From contig JAKSZP010004201.1 in assembly GCA_022478985.1 (NCBI GenBank), positions 60,280 through 124,279 of the forward strand: a stretch of DNA of 64,000 nt, read 5' to 3'. This document shows positions 43,131-54,000 of the stretch, in pieces (the first letter of the stretch is position 1; every line of letters starts with the position of its first letter). Below the pieces are notes generated by a model. It did not search any database. It was not told where the DNA came from and worked only from the letters and a program-made list of their open reading frames with translations. The position numbers and the translations under genes are program-made. The stretch is from Massospora cicadina (lineage: Eukaryota > Entomophthoromycota > Entomophthoromycetes > Entomophthorales > Entomophthoraceae).

Positions 43131-46100
43131 TTATTTCTTTGGTTAATCTTTTTGGTATCTCCTTCAAAGACTTTAAGATATTTCTACTGACATTCATACT
43201 AATCTTTATTAGCTCCTCCGCTAACTATTCCTACTATTGTCCAAGGAGTAGATTTTTCCTATCCATATTTATCAATTGATCCAACATGCTTGGAATCCTG
43301 GCTTCCCTTCCCTATAGCATTGAAAGGAGACATTCCAATAGTCCTGTTAGCTTACCTAGTAAGCAAACAAGGCTGATGGCAAAAAATGTTCCATTTGGAT
43401 CTGTGGTGATTGCATATTGGAATTTTCACCTTGACTATGTGAAGCCTCAACCTTAGCTTTCAAAACAAAAAGTTATTTAGGTAATCTCAGGCTACTTATT
43501 TTATTTATTTATTAAAGCTTTAATGGGCTTATGGCCCAAAATTAATATTAATATAATTTAAATAGCATTTTTGATTTTAATGAAAAACTGCCTCATTAAC
43601 AAATCTAGGATAAATTGTCATCTAAGTGCTCCACTGGTTGATCCTCCATGCTGACTCACTTATCTTGACTATTACTCCTCAATGAAGGGTGAATTCCTAT
43701 TTCAGCTTATCACACTATCCCTAAATACGCCTTATATCATAATTACCTTTTATCTGTCGTTGGCTTCCTTTTATCCTGTAAAAAATCTAGCTTTTAATAC
43801 TTATTTATCCCATGCTATACGCCAATACCAAGGTTAATATCCACTTTGAGAGCTTACTTCATCAAATACTATAATATCACCATTTATTGGCTAGGTAAAA
43901 ATATGATTGATTTACCTCTCTTGTGTCCATTTCTGATTTAAATGCATTATTGTTGCCTTAGCAGAGGTAAATTCCCGCTAAGAGGAGCCAAAGTGCTATA
44001 AACTAGTAGAGTAATATTCCACTAGGAAGCTTGCTGACGCTAGTATGACTTATAATTGTTTAGCCTTTGAAGGAACCAGCCTATCAAGTCTGTAAAATTC
44101 TGAACCTTGATCTTAAATAAAAAATGATGCAAGGGTTCCATTAACTATCTCCACGCTTCCATTGGCAGATAATGTATACATAGTGGTGACCTGCTTCTTA
44201 AATCCTACTAATTTCTTCAGGTTTCCCGTGACATATGAAAAAAGCTCAGTTTTTTAATGGAAAAGAGTAAACTAGGGCATCTATGGCGTGTAATGAGCTA
44301 TATTGTACAAAAATCTTAGTAAACCTTGAGGTGAACACCTTTACTGTGATTTCTCCTGTCCACCTGGTGATGTGATCCATTTATATAATAATAAACTGAA
44401 TCCCACTGAATGAATTTAGGAATGGTCCAACAACATCAAACTAAACATTATAAAATAATGTGCTTGAGGTGACAAGCTGTAGCTCAAACTCCTTTAGGAG
44501 TGGCTTGTATTGGGTTCATCAAATGCAGAACTCCATATCCTGACTGATATCTTCCAACATGGACTCCTAGTAGAATCTCTCCTTGAGATTCTGGTTTGTC
44601 TTCTATAGCCCTTCATGGCCTATTTGACGTTGTCTTTCCATAATTGGTTTCACTTAATCTCTCAGTTTCACTTATGGTAGTCATTTCTCCTGTACTTAAT
44701 TCTCCATCTGTTTATCTAAAAATCTCGTCAATTTGGAACAGCTCTTCAGTATCTTTTTAACAGCATCTCTTCTTCTTTCCATTTCTCCTTGGGGTTTTCT
44801 ATAAGCTCGTAGATCTTAAAAGTCTCATGTGCTTGCAAATGTAAGATGGGCAACTACAATTACATTAAGGTGATTTTCTCTTAATGGTGAAGGATTTAAA
44901 AATTAGCCTTACCTCTGAACAGACCATCTTTCTAGCCTTCCTTCTGGATCTTTCATGTTCGTCAACTATATCAGAGAGGCAAGAATGGTAATTATTCTGG
45001 AAGTGTACACCTTAAACATAATGTTGTAATTAGAAAACTGATATGATAACTATTAGGCACTTAATCTCTGTAACCATGTAGTTGCGCTCTTATATGGTGA
45101 AATTTTTAAAAAAGAACTCTAATGGATGGTCTACTCCTACTTCATCTAGCTGTGTTAAGATTGCTCCCATACCCACGTCCTTGGTGTCCATGTAAATTTA
45201 GAAGGTCTTTGCAAAATCTGGGCATATCATAATTAGGCTTCCATTAGCTTCTGCTTTGCCTAATTAAAATCATTTTCTTACTCATGTCTCCAACTAAATA
45301 GCATTCCTTTGTTGAATAGGTGTGTGTTTGGCTTAAAAAAATCTATTTAGTTTGGCATGAATTGGCGGTAGTAACTCACTATGCCTTAAAACACTTGACA
45401 TCTCTCATGCACTTGGGGAAATTTATATTAGCTATAGCTTCAACCTTCCCTTATTATAACTTGTTCCTCTTTAGTTAAATTCAGGGTTGAGGGAATCCAT
45501 CTGGCTTTATAAAAGCAAGAACTTACTTATCCTAAGCTTTCAGTTGTTCCTTTGACTGGGAAACCCCTCCTTCAGGTGGCAGATGATCCCTGAACTTTCT
45601 GTTAAACACCGTGGTGTCATCCAAATAGATGAGCAAAAGACATCTTCAGTTCTATAAAAATCTGATCCATGACTCTTTTTAATGTCGTTGAAGCGTTGCA
45701 CATTCCCTGTTGCATATATGTTGCATCATATGGGCCTTGACTTTAGTAAGCGCGCAATTCTCCTGTCCTTCTGGGGCAGTTCCATCTACCAATACTCACT
45801 TTTAAGGCTCATTGCTGAGAAGTAGCGCGATCCTCCAAGTCATTTTAGGGCTTCGTCAATGAGCAGTAAGAAATACACCTTTTTCAGGTTGCTCAGTTTT
45901 TGATAAGCCATGACTATGCTGTGAGCTGATCCATAATTCTCAATAATAGAAGGGTCAATGCTCAAGGTCTCTTGTGGTCGCATCAAGTCTGCATCCATAA
46001 GTTGCTTAGATTCCTTTTTATGACTACTTCTACGCTCTTAAAATGGAAGTAAGGATTTGTTTGCTAGGTAATGGAGTTCCCTAATATCAATACTGTTAAC

Positions 46101-47060
46101 TTCTCCCTGCATAAACCATAAAACTTAGGTCCGCTGCTGAAAAGTCTGAGGATTGATCCAAATTTCATTAAGTTCACATTCATTTCTTTGTAATAGGCTT
46201 TTGAAAACCAATTTTTTTGTTGCCACCAATGGCATGAAATGAATCAACATTGGCTTAGTGAATTGTCTTCGCTTTATTATCAGTTTGACCCTTCTTGATC
46301 TTAGCAGGGTTCTTGAAACTTTTCAAGGAGGACTTTGACTTCTATTTGATAGGTAGAATTTTTAAAATACAGGCATCAGTCTGGGTTCCTGTTCTCTATT
46401 ACTTTGGGACAGTAAATGTGGATCATCATCTGCTCTGAAATATTCAAACTGATTCGACCTTCATAACCTTATATTCTCCAGGGCAGTAGGTCCATATCTT
46501 TTATGGAGTACAGGGGCTAACCAGAATCTGATTCTACGTGTTGGTGGTAGCTGCTTTTTTTCCCTTTGTCTTCATTATTTAATTAACCAAGTAAAAGAAT
46601 GCTCATTTGAACTAGTCATAATCACTTCTTCCACTCATTTTTCTCAATTTCCTTGTAACACAAATGTCATCTGTTAGTTTATTATAATGAAAAACTTTAG
46701 CCTAAGTAATGTTTACTATAAGCTCAATGAGGAACTGCGTTTAAGTCAAGAAATTTTAAAGATCAATAACAAATACCACAGCTGAGGCATATAAGAAAAT
46801 GCATCCAAATTTCAGGGTTAGTGCAGAATAGGCTCCTAGTGCTTTAGCTGGCTCAGGACTGATAGTACTGAACTTGGATTGTTAATTAATGTTATGTGAA
46901 AGATTTTATCTTTACAAGATCTTAAGAGACATAGTGTTAACTGGAGCACTGGTATAGAATACTGCTTATAATTTGACTTTGTTTATAATAACTTCCACTT
47001 TTGTATTGCTCTTGCTGGTAGTCATGCCTGCGGTAAGAATGGCACTGATTTCCTGACTAA
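43131..47060 (-). pseudogene. Gypsy-E pol, main part (PR-RT-RNase H-IN)
   Basis: Only visible by reading through stops. Protease at about 46910-47060: KVEVIINKVKL, then APVNTMSLKIL, with the D-T-G lost (YTS). RT at about 45300-46150: ECATLQRH and the shifted NASTTLKRVMDQIF, then LLLIYLDDTTVFNRKFRDHL at about 45610, with YLDD kept. RNase H lies below 45400 and integrase from about 44900 down to 43131, including GMSPFNAI at about 43330, the SPF-LYGR region. The integrase then continues at 21822. All frames carry stops about every 20-30 codons. Confidence 0.72.
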
Positions 47061-48530
47061 AATTATCCTAACTCCTCAGGTAGTAAGGACTCCTTTCAAG
47101 CCTCAGGCGACTTTTAGTTTTCTATTGTAATCTTCATAAACGTGCTTTCCACAAGGTTCTCACCATCCATGATACTGTCAACAATTTGATTTGGCTTAGA
47201 AGCTTGAGCCAAGTAAAACTTTTTTGGTAGGCTCAACTTTGCTGGTTAGGTCATGGGCAGATCCATCAACCACTTTACTTGAAACTCTAAGGAAAAAGTA
47301 CCTTAAATCACCTGCAAACTAAGTTCCTCTTCATAAATCCTATTGGTGTAGTGTATGACCCATTTTCTAAAATGCAACTTCCTTTAAAAGTACTTCTTTC
47401 TTAATCCTTTATCTTAGAGCAGCCTTCTGGAAGTTTCACTTTTGCTGACAATTGTTTTATTTGAGCTTGGCGATATATGGGCACATCTGTATAACTACCA
47501 GTAAGCCTTTTCCTTGGGTTTATCATTGCATTTTTGAGCAATGTAGATGGCCTTTCTATCAGGTTGACATTGCTGATAGTTTTGATGGTTCTGATGGCTT
47601 GACTCTGTCTTATACGCAGCTTTAACATCAAAAAAGGCATATTTTTTAACTAAAGATACAGCGGTTTTCACGGCCAAGGTAATTTGCATCAGATATTGTG
47701 GGTGTGATTCCAGCAAGCTAAGAAAGATATTCTTCTAGGTGACCTGATCCAAAGCTCCAGTCATCCAGCTACTGTGCCTTGAGGTAATATCATTTTTTCA
47801 TAGTCTACAATTTTTCATATTGCCTCATTCTTATGGTGAGGAATTCCTGCCTCATATTTAAACATTTTATGAACCTTTAACTCAGTGAGAAGATTCTTTG
47901 ATTTTGAACTATTGTGATGGGGTCAAAGTGTAGCTCTAAGCACCTCTAGCCTCTCATATCATACATTTCTGTACATGGTGAGCTTTATGCTTTTCACTAA
48001 ACTCCTTCTATGCTGCTCTTTTATAACTGAAGAAACCTAGCTATAGATCCCTCGCCAGGAGTGAACTTGTCTTGATGTATGGGTGAAAGTAGAAACTTTT
48101 TCTAGTTCATTTTAACGTTTTGTATTTAAAATCATCGCTGGTGTATTGGTCCTTGTAGTGCGTTCTCTCAAAATAGGTAACAGTCTGAGGGGTGGAAGAT
48201 ATCTCATCTTTTTTGAGTCCACTTCTTCTTCAAGAAATATAACTGATCATTATGGCATTCCAGCTTGGTAAAATCCAAGTTTAGGCTTTTTATGGTTTCT
48301 TTGTTCTCACTCTCCCATAACTCCAACTTTTTCTCACTTGATTCATTTCCAGCTCTTCCCTGCACTGGTGATAATCCAACTTTTATTAGCCAACAATCAA
48401 ATGAGCTACAGCATCTACAACTTGTTGATTATTCTGTATATAATCTTCAAGATCAATTTTCAGTAATTTCTTCACTATAATATACTTCCAAATGTATCAT
48501 TGTAGAAATCTCCACATTTGCATAAGGGTG
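47061..48530 (-). pseudogene. Gypsy-E gag
   Basis: Located between protease and PBS. The best open stretches are 47401-47640 and 47495-47716 on the minus strand; the latter includes QPDRKAIYIAQKCNDKPKEK, Lys-rich and possibly the nucleocapsid region. No capsid helix pattern is clear. Assigned mainly by position. Confidence 0.5.
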
Positions 48531-48548
48531 CCTCCTGTAGTGAAAACA
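48531..48548 (-). other. Gypsy-E primer binding site, degraded
   Basis: Minus strand TGTTTTCACTACAGGAGG, two bases after the LTR end. The core TCACTACAGG matches the sites of the other elements. Confidence 0.65.
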
Positions 48549-48550
48549 AA

Positions 48551-49412
48551 TGATGTCAAAGTGGCCGTTCACTCATAGGGTGCTGATAAAGGGTTTGAGC
48601 CAAAAAGCGATAATTAATTTGTTTGTTCACGGGGTGCGCCATCAGGTGAACCAGATGGTCATGTTCTTAATTATGTGAAAATTCTTCTTATGGTTCCAAG
48701 CGTGTACAACCATGTTAAGCCTTAACTATACATATGATGCTGCTCCTGAGAACACTTAACCTTTCACCCTCTGCTGACAACAGGAAGGGTAAGTGTAAAA
48801 TCTTCCTATTAAAACCATACTTGGCGTTATTAGCGCCATATAGAAACAATAGGTAAGGCAGATTTTTAAGAATGTTACTTTTTTGATATGACAATGAAAG
48901 TCATATAATATTTGGGAATTTAGGGCGCTTGATGAGGAATTTTTATAAAAATAATCTTTTTTCATAAAGTAATTTTGCATGTTTTACTTGGTTTCAGGGC
49001 CAGTGGAGTTCAATTACTTAATCATTAGGGGTCTTCCGGATTTATTTAAATATATGAAGCTCTGGACTGCTTGTGAATTTGGGGCTGCTGCTATCAGTAC
49101 TCTTATTATTATTATAACTCTTGAGGCTCTTGCAGATGCATGGTCTACATCTGTAGTCTCAATTGATGCAGTTTGTGAAATTAATTGCTTCACATCTTGG
49201 TAATATTTGCATCACCAATTTTTGTACAAATGTAAAATCTCTCATCAACTATATTTAGTAATTTTTCTATCAATAGCAGTTAAACCCAAGGGTATAAAGG
49301 GGGTTACTCTAAGGCTATATATATGACGTCATGCGCATAGTTGTTGGGACTAATAGTTGTACTTTTGTGTCCTCTGACGTCATGCTGTCTGGCTATCAAA
49401 TTTTTGCGGTCA
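48551..49412 (-). repeat. Gypsy-E 5' LTR
   Basis: About 862 bp, aligned with 20520-21398. The right edge GTCA is where similarity to the 3' LTR stops. The upstream part (minus-strand sense) carries two TGACGTCA palindromes followed by a TATATATA stretch. Confidence 0.75.
49324..49382. promoter_or_regulatory. Two TGACGTCA (CRE/ATF-type) sites in the Gypsy-E LTR
   Basis: Perfect palindromes at 49324-49331 and 49375-49382, 51 bp apart. Between the first and the LTR interior is TATATATA (about 49317). In the older 3' LTR copy the second site reads TAACGTCA (about 21358). bZIP factors of the CREB/ATF family bind this octamer; its use here is inferred. Confidence 0.5.
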
Positions 49413-49984
49413 GGGGGCTGTTGAAAAGTGGCGACTGCACAGGTTTAAAAGAGTCTAACACTTAACTAACAGAGATTCATAATTTACAACAGGAAGCGCG
49501 ATCTTAGCTTATAATGTTAAGGTAAAACGTGACCTTGTTTACTTAAAATATTTAGGCAACTGTTGCCTATAATAAACTAAAATTAATATTAGTGAAAATC
49601 TAGTTAAACGAAGTACAGGGCACCTTTTTAGGGATATTATCTTCATATATATATATGTGACTCATGGCATCTTATCCTAATAGAAATCATCAACATCATA
49701 TTCAGAAAAAGAACCCTATTCTATTCATTAATCTGCAGCATTTGACATGCTATTGGTCAAGACTTCCATCACCTAAATTCCAAAATTGTGGTAATTAAAC
49801 CTGTAAGTCTGGTAAACTAAAAGCTACTGAGGATATGGGATAACAACTCATGCAGGTATAATCATTCATTAGCTTATTTTATCCCTTGATTAACATGATT
49901 GTTTATACAGGGCTTCCTTATTTAAAGCCTAAAAGCTATTAAATTGGCTATTATTGAATAAATTCTAGGTCAGAACTTCTTCCT
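49413..49984. other. Non-coding stretch right of Gypsy-E
   Basis: AT-rich with a short (AT)n run at about 49650. No LTR, ORF or repeat match recognised. Confidence 0.5.
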
Positions 49985-50350
49985 AGTAAGCTTGTAACTT
50001 TAACTTGACTTACTTGTAAAGCCAACTTGCTGCTCAGGGGTATCTGTTCCGCACAGAATAGGCACCAGACAACTGTTAGGAAGATGATAATCATCCATAT
50101 TGAGAAAATTCTCCACTGATGCTACCCGTTGAGCATCAAACACTTAATTAAACTGTTCGCGCCCATGTCAAACTCATTTTGACACTATCTGACATGTTCT
50201 CTTTGCGTTGGCCCACACAACACAATGGGATCCAATTCAACCTCTCCTTTGGCAGCTTGGCTCCAAGGTATCCGCATAAAATAAGTCTTATTCAAACAGA
50301 GCAGATCTCAGACTGGTTATTATATTCTGCTCAATTGCTAATCCCAGACT
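49985..50350 (-). pseudogene. K family copy 2
   Basis: Inverted partial repeat of 11945-12310. Matching blocks: GCAGCTTGGCTCCAAGGTATC (one mismatch), CAAACAGAG-AGATCTCAGACTGGTTATT, and CGCACAGAATAGGCACCAGACAAC against CGCGCAGATTAGGCGCCAGACAAC. The minus-strand reading has MGANSLIKC and PLSSKLALQVSQVKV against MGAKSLPKR and PLSRKFASHFKQAKV of copy 1. More decayed than copy 1. Function unknown. Confidence 0.5.
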
Positions 50351-50596
50351 GGCTAAGGGTGATTAGATCACTTAAGCAACTATAAGTGAAACAAAAAAAA
50401 TAAACTGAGATTCTGTAAAGTTTTCTTAATAAATTAAAAAGTGAAGTACTTTGTACCCTCTTATGAAGCTTAAGATATAACAATGAATGATAATTGTAAT
50501 TAAATTGGGGCTTAGGGTAGCGATATTAAGGGGCTTTTCAGGATCCCCTAGTGAGGCGGCGTCTTATCACTACTTTAGTTGCTTCGTCCAATTGTT

Positions 50597-50944
50597 TTAA
50601 TTCATGTATCCATGAGCTCTTCTCATGGTAATTACGCCTGAACTTGTATGTCCAGGAGCCCTTTCTTCAGTCCCCTCTTCTGGGTTTGGGCTGTATCTTC
50701 TCCTTTGGTATTGCTTCTTTACCCAATTTGGCAATATGCTCATTGAGTTCCAGTTTGTGCAATGGCGCGCCCTCAATGAGACTTGAATCAGGGTTTTTAT
50801 GACTCTCAAAAATGGTTGTTTAACACTTTTAGTGGTATTCAGTTGAGAGGTTCGCTCATTCTCATTAGATGATTTGGTAGTGCAATCTTCATTTTTGGTG
50901 AATTGCAATTTATTTCGCTCCTCAAAGGTATAAAAGGGGGTCAA
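50597..50944 (-). CDS. Hypothetical ORF, 115 codons
   Basis: ATG to stop, rich in Arg, Lys, Thr and Glu; contains FYTFEERNKLQFTKNED and VKKQYQRRRYSPNPEEGTEE. It has no domain I recognise. It lies upstream, in the same orientation, of the K copy at 49985-50350 and may be the 5' part of that unit. It ends about 90 bp left of the Gypsy-F LTR. It could be a chance ORF. Confidence 0.3.
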   Translation of the reverse strand: MTPFYTFEERNKLQFTKNEDCTTKSSNENERTSQLNTTKSVKQPFLRVIKTLIQVSLRARHCTNWNSMSILPNWVKKQYQRRRYSPNPEEGTEERAPGHTSSGVITMRRAHGYMN

Positions 50945-51034
50945 TTTTCATAGTCTTCATTGGCAACTTTTTTTTCATTAAGTAAATCTTCTTGAAAGTC
51001 ATGTATAAATTTATATTGTATGGCTTTCAGGCTT

Positions 51035-51490
51035 TGTAATTTTAAGCAGGCTGAAACCACTACTCCCAAATTAAGTCTTGAAAGATTGGCTCTCAAGTAA
51101 TTACAAACAGAACCTTATTCTGAAGGCAGCAAAACTAGATTTAATCAGGAAGCATCACGCATATGAGAATCAATGGTATCGCCCTCAGATATCCTGTTCC
51201 CATTTCCAAAAATCATGAGAGGCGCTGCTCCCACCACTGCAGTCATTAGTATGATGTAGTACAATGAGGACGCCGTCCAGGCAGTTGATCTGGTAGCAGT
51301 AAAAAGACCTAATTCAATGGGGCCACAAAGGTCCCTGAGGCACCATGTTCTCATGCGCCCTATAAATATCGATGCTTTACACCCAATAAATTAGTCTATA
51401 TTCTCTCCATCTTTTCGTTTTTGACCTCTTCACTAATTTTCAGCTTCAAGCCTATTTTCAGACTTTGGCAACATTCAAGAGAACTGTTTA
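51035..51490 (+). repeat. Gypsy-F 5' LTR
   Basis: About 456 bp, TGTAATTTTAAGCAGG to GAACTGTTTA. It shares ATGAGAATCAATGGTATC, GGGGCCACAAAGGTCCCTGA and TAGTCTATA-TCTCTCCAT with the 3' LTR. Confidence 0.82.
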
Positions 51491-51501
51491 ACTGAGAGAA
51501 G

Positions 51502-51519
51502 TGGTGCTCACTACATGGG
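51502..51519 (+). other. Gypsy-F primer binding site
   Basis: TGGTGCTCACTACATGGG, 11 bases after the LTR end; same site as in the other elements with one change. Confidence 0.82.
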
Positions 51520-51539
51520 GCTCCAAGTTGTCCTAAGTG

Positions 51540-53640
51540 AAAATGTCTATCACAAATAATGGAGAATACTAGCAGTTATGAAGATCAATCTGATGATTGG
51601 CCAATAAACGTTTCTCAATGGATTAGTACCTCACGGTATTGAGTGGCTCCCACGAAGCCTGAGATCTAGAATTTTAGGCCACGTTCCAGTTCTTCCTGCC
51701 CTCAGTTGATGGAAATCTTATAAACTTCAGTACGAGAACCTTAATGACATTTTTCAACAATTAATAAATGTAATTTACTCCATGGGTGACTGCTCCAGCC
51801 AATCCCACAACTCTTCAGTGCCCTCTACCATGCAGGACCTTTATACCTCGTCCTAGCTACCAGTGGTAGAACTAACCCTGAGAACCAAATGCTACCTTTA
51901 GAACTTTGTTTACCCAGCTAATCAACACCTCCTCTAGTTAGTTGGGTTACACCACCATGATGTCTTTTGACGACTGGGGCTCAGCCAAACTTTAAACTCC
52001 CATGTCATCGATTTTTACAATGTGGCATCCTCCTTCATCCATGGCAACTGAGAGGCCATTATTGATAACCATAGACTGATCAATGAAGCTCAAGGGTAAA
52101 TTGCAGTGCTGGATAGCGGGATCTCTGGCTACTCTAAAACCAACTTCATCAGAATATCTAACTCTTCAAGGATGCTTGGAACCAGCGCCTCCACCAAGTT
52201 GAAGATCAGGTATGACCCTGCAACTACACTATTAGGAACTGGCCTCTCGTGACTACACCTCTGGTAATGAAGGACCTGAAGGACCTTAAGGTCCCCGCGG
52301 GCCTCATGGACCCTCAAGCCCCGCGGCACCTACCCTTAGAGACCCTGACGACCCTTGGTGAAAGGAGTTTTAGCATCCTTGCCGCCTTACATGTTCAAAT
52401 CCAAAGTGACACAGGGATGCAAACTCTGAGTAGACAGAGTCCCCCTTGACCCTAAAGTTCCATTGAGGCATTGTCAGATGAAATGGACAACTTTAGCGCC
52501 TTCATTAAGCTTAGATGATAGCCACACTTCTTAGCTCAAACAAATTCGTTGAGGGTTTGAGACCCGTTTGGCCACCCTTGAGAGCCAGCTTCTCCTTCAG
52601 GGCGCTGACATAATCCCTAAAGGAGCAAGTTGCGCATAAGGCCTTCATATCATTCCTCAAATAAAAACTGAGATGATATCCAAGCGTACCTTGAGGGACT
52701 AAGAAGACGGTTGGACCAGCAGGTCTTTCACAACTATGTGGATACCAAGGTCTCCGAGCCTGCACCCATTCCTGCCTTTAGTACCCTCTCCACTCCTCTT
52801 TTAACTAACTTTATACCTAGTTTTAAAGAGAGGTTCACACCTCGTGCAGGAAAGCATCGGCTCTTTCCTGTACGCCTATAAGATCTACATGAAGAGGCCA
52901 CCAACTTGCAGAAAGTGAAGCATATCAACTCCTGCATTAATAGCACTGCTCAGGAGATCATGACTTTCCACTTGAAAGAATGCAACACCTGGTACCAGGT
53001 TTGTACAGCCTTAATCCAAGAATTTGGTAGCAATCAAACTCTGGCTAATCAAAAACAAGCATTTAGGGTGTCCGCTTGAATAAAGGAGAGAGCCTCATGG
53101 AGTTCACCAGCCATTTATACGCCCAAGCACATCCTTGATTACCACCAATCGTATTACCTTGGATGACGCCATCACCACTGTCATCTCCACGTTAGGATCT
53201 TATCCTGAGGTTCAAATGCATATGATCAGCCAGAATAATAGCTTCACTTGCACATGAAAACCAAGGAAGAAATTAAAGAGATCCTGCGTTGACACTGCAC
53301 TCCAAGGCTACCCCTTCAGGTTTTCCAATCATCCTTGAGTCCATGTAGTCAAAAACCATAAGAATCCATGACCCATATGCACCTACTTCAATGGTTTCCA
53401 ACACAGCGCTAAAAAATGCTGAAAGAAACTTGTCAAGCAGGCGGGAAAGGGCATCAGCATGAAGGAAAAGGCACTTTATGCTTATTTCCCACCACCCTCA
53501 AGGATCATATACTACCTCAAACAAACCTGGAGCTATTGTATCCAAAGAAGAAGTTTCAGTACCCATTGATATTAAATACATTAATACTTCTTACTCTTCT
53601 TCCAATAACACTCCCATGTTTCTCACGCTACCTCCCCAGT
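51540..53640 (+). pseudogene. Gypsy-F gag with Gly-Pro-rich block
   Basis: N-terminal region at about 51740 reads LNDIFQQLINVIYSMGDCSS (coil-like); IAVLDSGISGYSKTN follows at about 52105. The Gly-Pro block is at about 52265-52330 (EGPEGP, GPRGPHGPSSPAAP), then DPDDPW. After it come a Cys-Lys segment (GCKL) and the capsid at about 52900-53200 (MTFHLKECNTWYQVCTALIQ, EFGSNQTLANQKQAF). No clear zinc knuckle. A Lys/Gly-rich stretch at 53416-53500 precedes the protease. Many stops. Capsid homology is to Gypsy-B and D by pattern (EFG, then a Q-x-L-x-K/N-Q-x-F motif). Confidence 0.75.
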
Positions 53641-54000
53641 TTGAAATCCTGGTTACCCATGTGACCATTCGAGTTCACAAGATTCCTGTCCTCACCATAA
53701 TTGACAGTGGGTCCCCATGAACGCTATATCATCCTAGGTAATGAATTGCATCATGATTTCTTAGGATTTGCCACACTATATGGAGTATAGCACAGCTGGA
53801 CAGCAATGTACCCAATCTATAGAGGCCTATTTTTCCCTACCTATCCAGTTTGGGAATCTCTCTGTAAATACACCCACCTTCACGCTGGATAACCCCAGCT
53901 ATGACCTACTTCTTGGAACTCAGTTTCTTTGAGACTACTAAGCAGTAGTCTATTATGAAGATGGATTTTTATCTCTCCTGGACATCAAGTTCCCCTAATC
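53641..54000 (+). pseudogene. Gypsy-F protease
   Basis: RVHKIPVLTIIDSGSP at about 53670-53720 gives a retropepsin active site of D-S-G type, followed by a frameshift. The C-terminal signature NPSYDLLLGTQF is at about 53890-53930. Aspartic protease that would cut the Gag-Pol precursor; non-functional here. Confidence 0.78.

Larger units (their letters stand above)
20520..49412 (-). mobile_element. Gypsy-E, oldest layer of the nested stack
   Basis: Minus-strand Ty3/Gypsy element of about 7.6 kb once the insertions are taken out. 5' LTR is 48551-49412, 3' LTR is 20520-21398. The 3' LTR is separated from the bulk of the element by Gypsy-B (with C inside it) and Gypsy-D. The proof of unity is that the integrase C-terminal module at 21399-21822 continues the integrase found right of 43131, and that the two LTRs are alike and in the same orientation. 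No ORF above about 80 codons is left. LTR identity is poor, in line with greatest age. Confidence 0.8.

Noticed and set aside
50179..50385. 68-codon plus-strand ORF
   Set aside because: Lies across the K copy, which reads on the minus strand by comparison with 12065-12304.
51145..51354. 69-codon minus-strand ORF in the Gypsy-F LTR
   Set aside because: Not kept open in the 3' LTR or in the Gypsy-A LTR as far as I could read; treated as chance.
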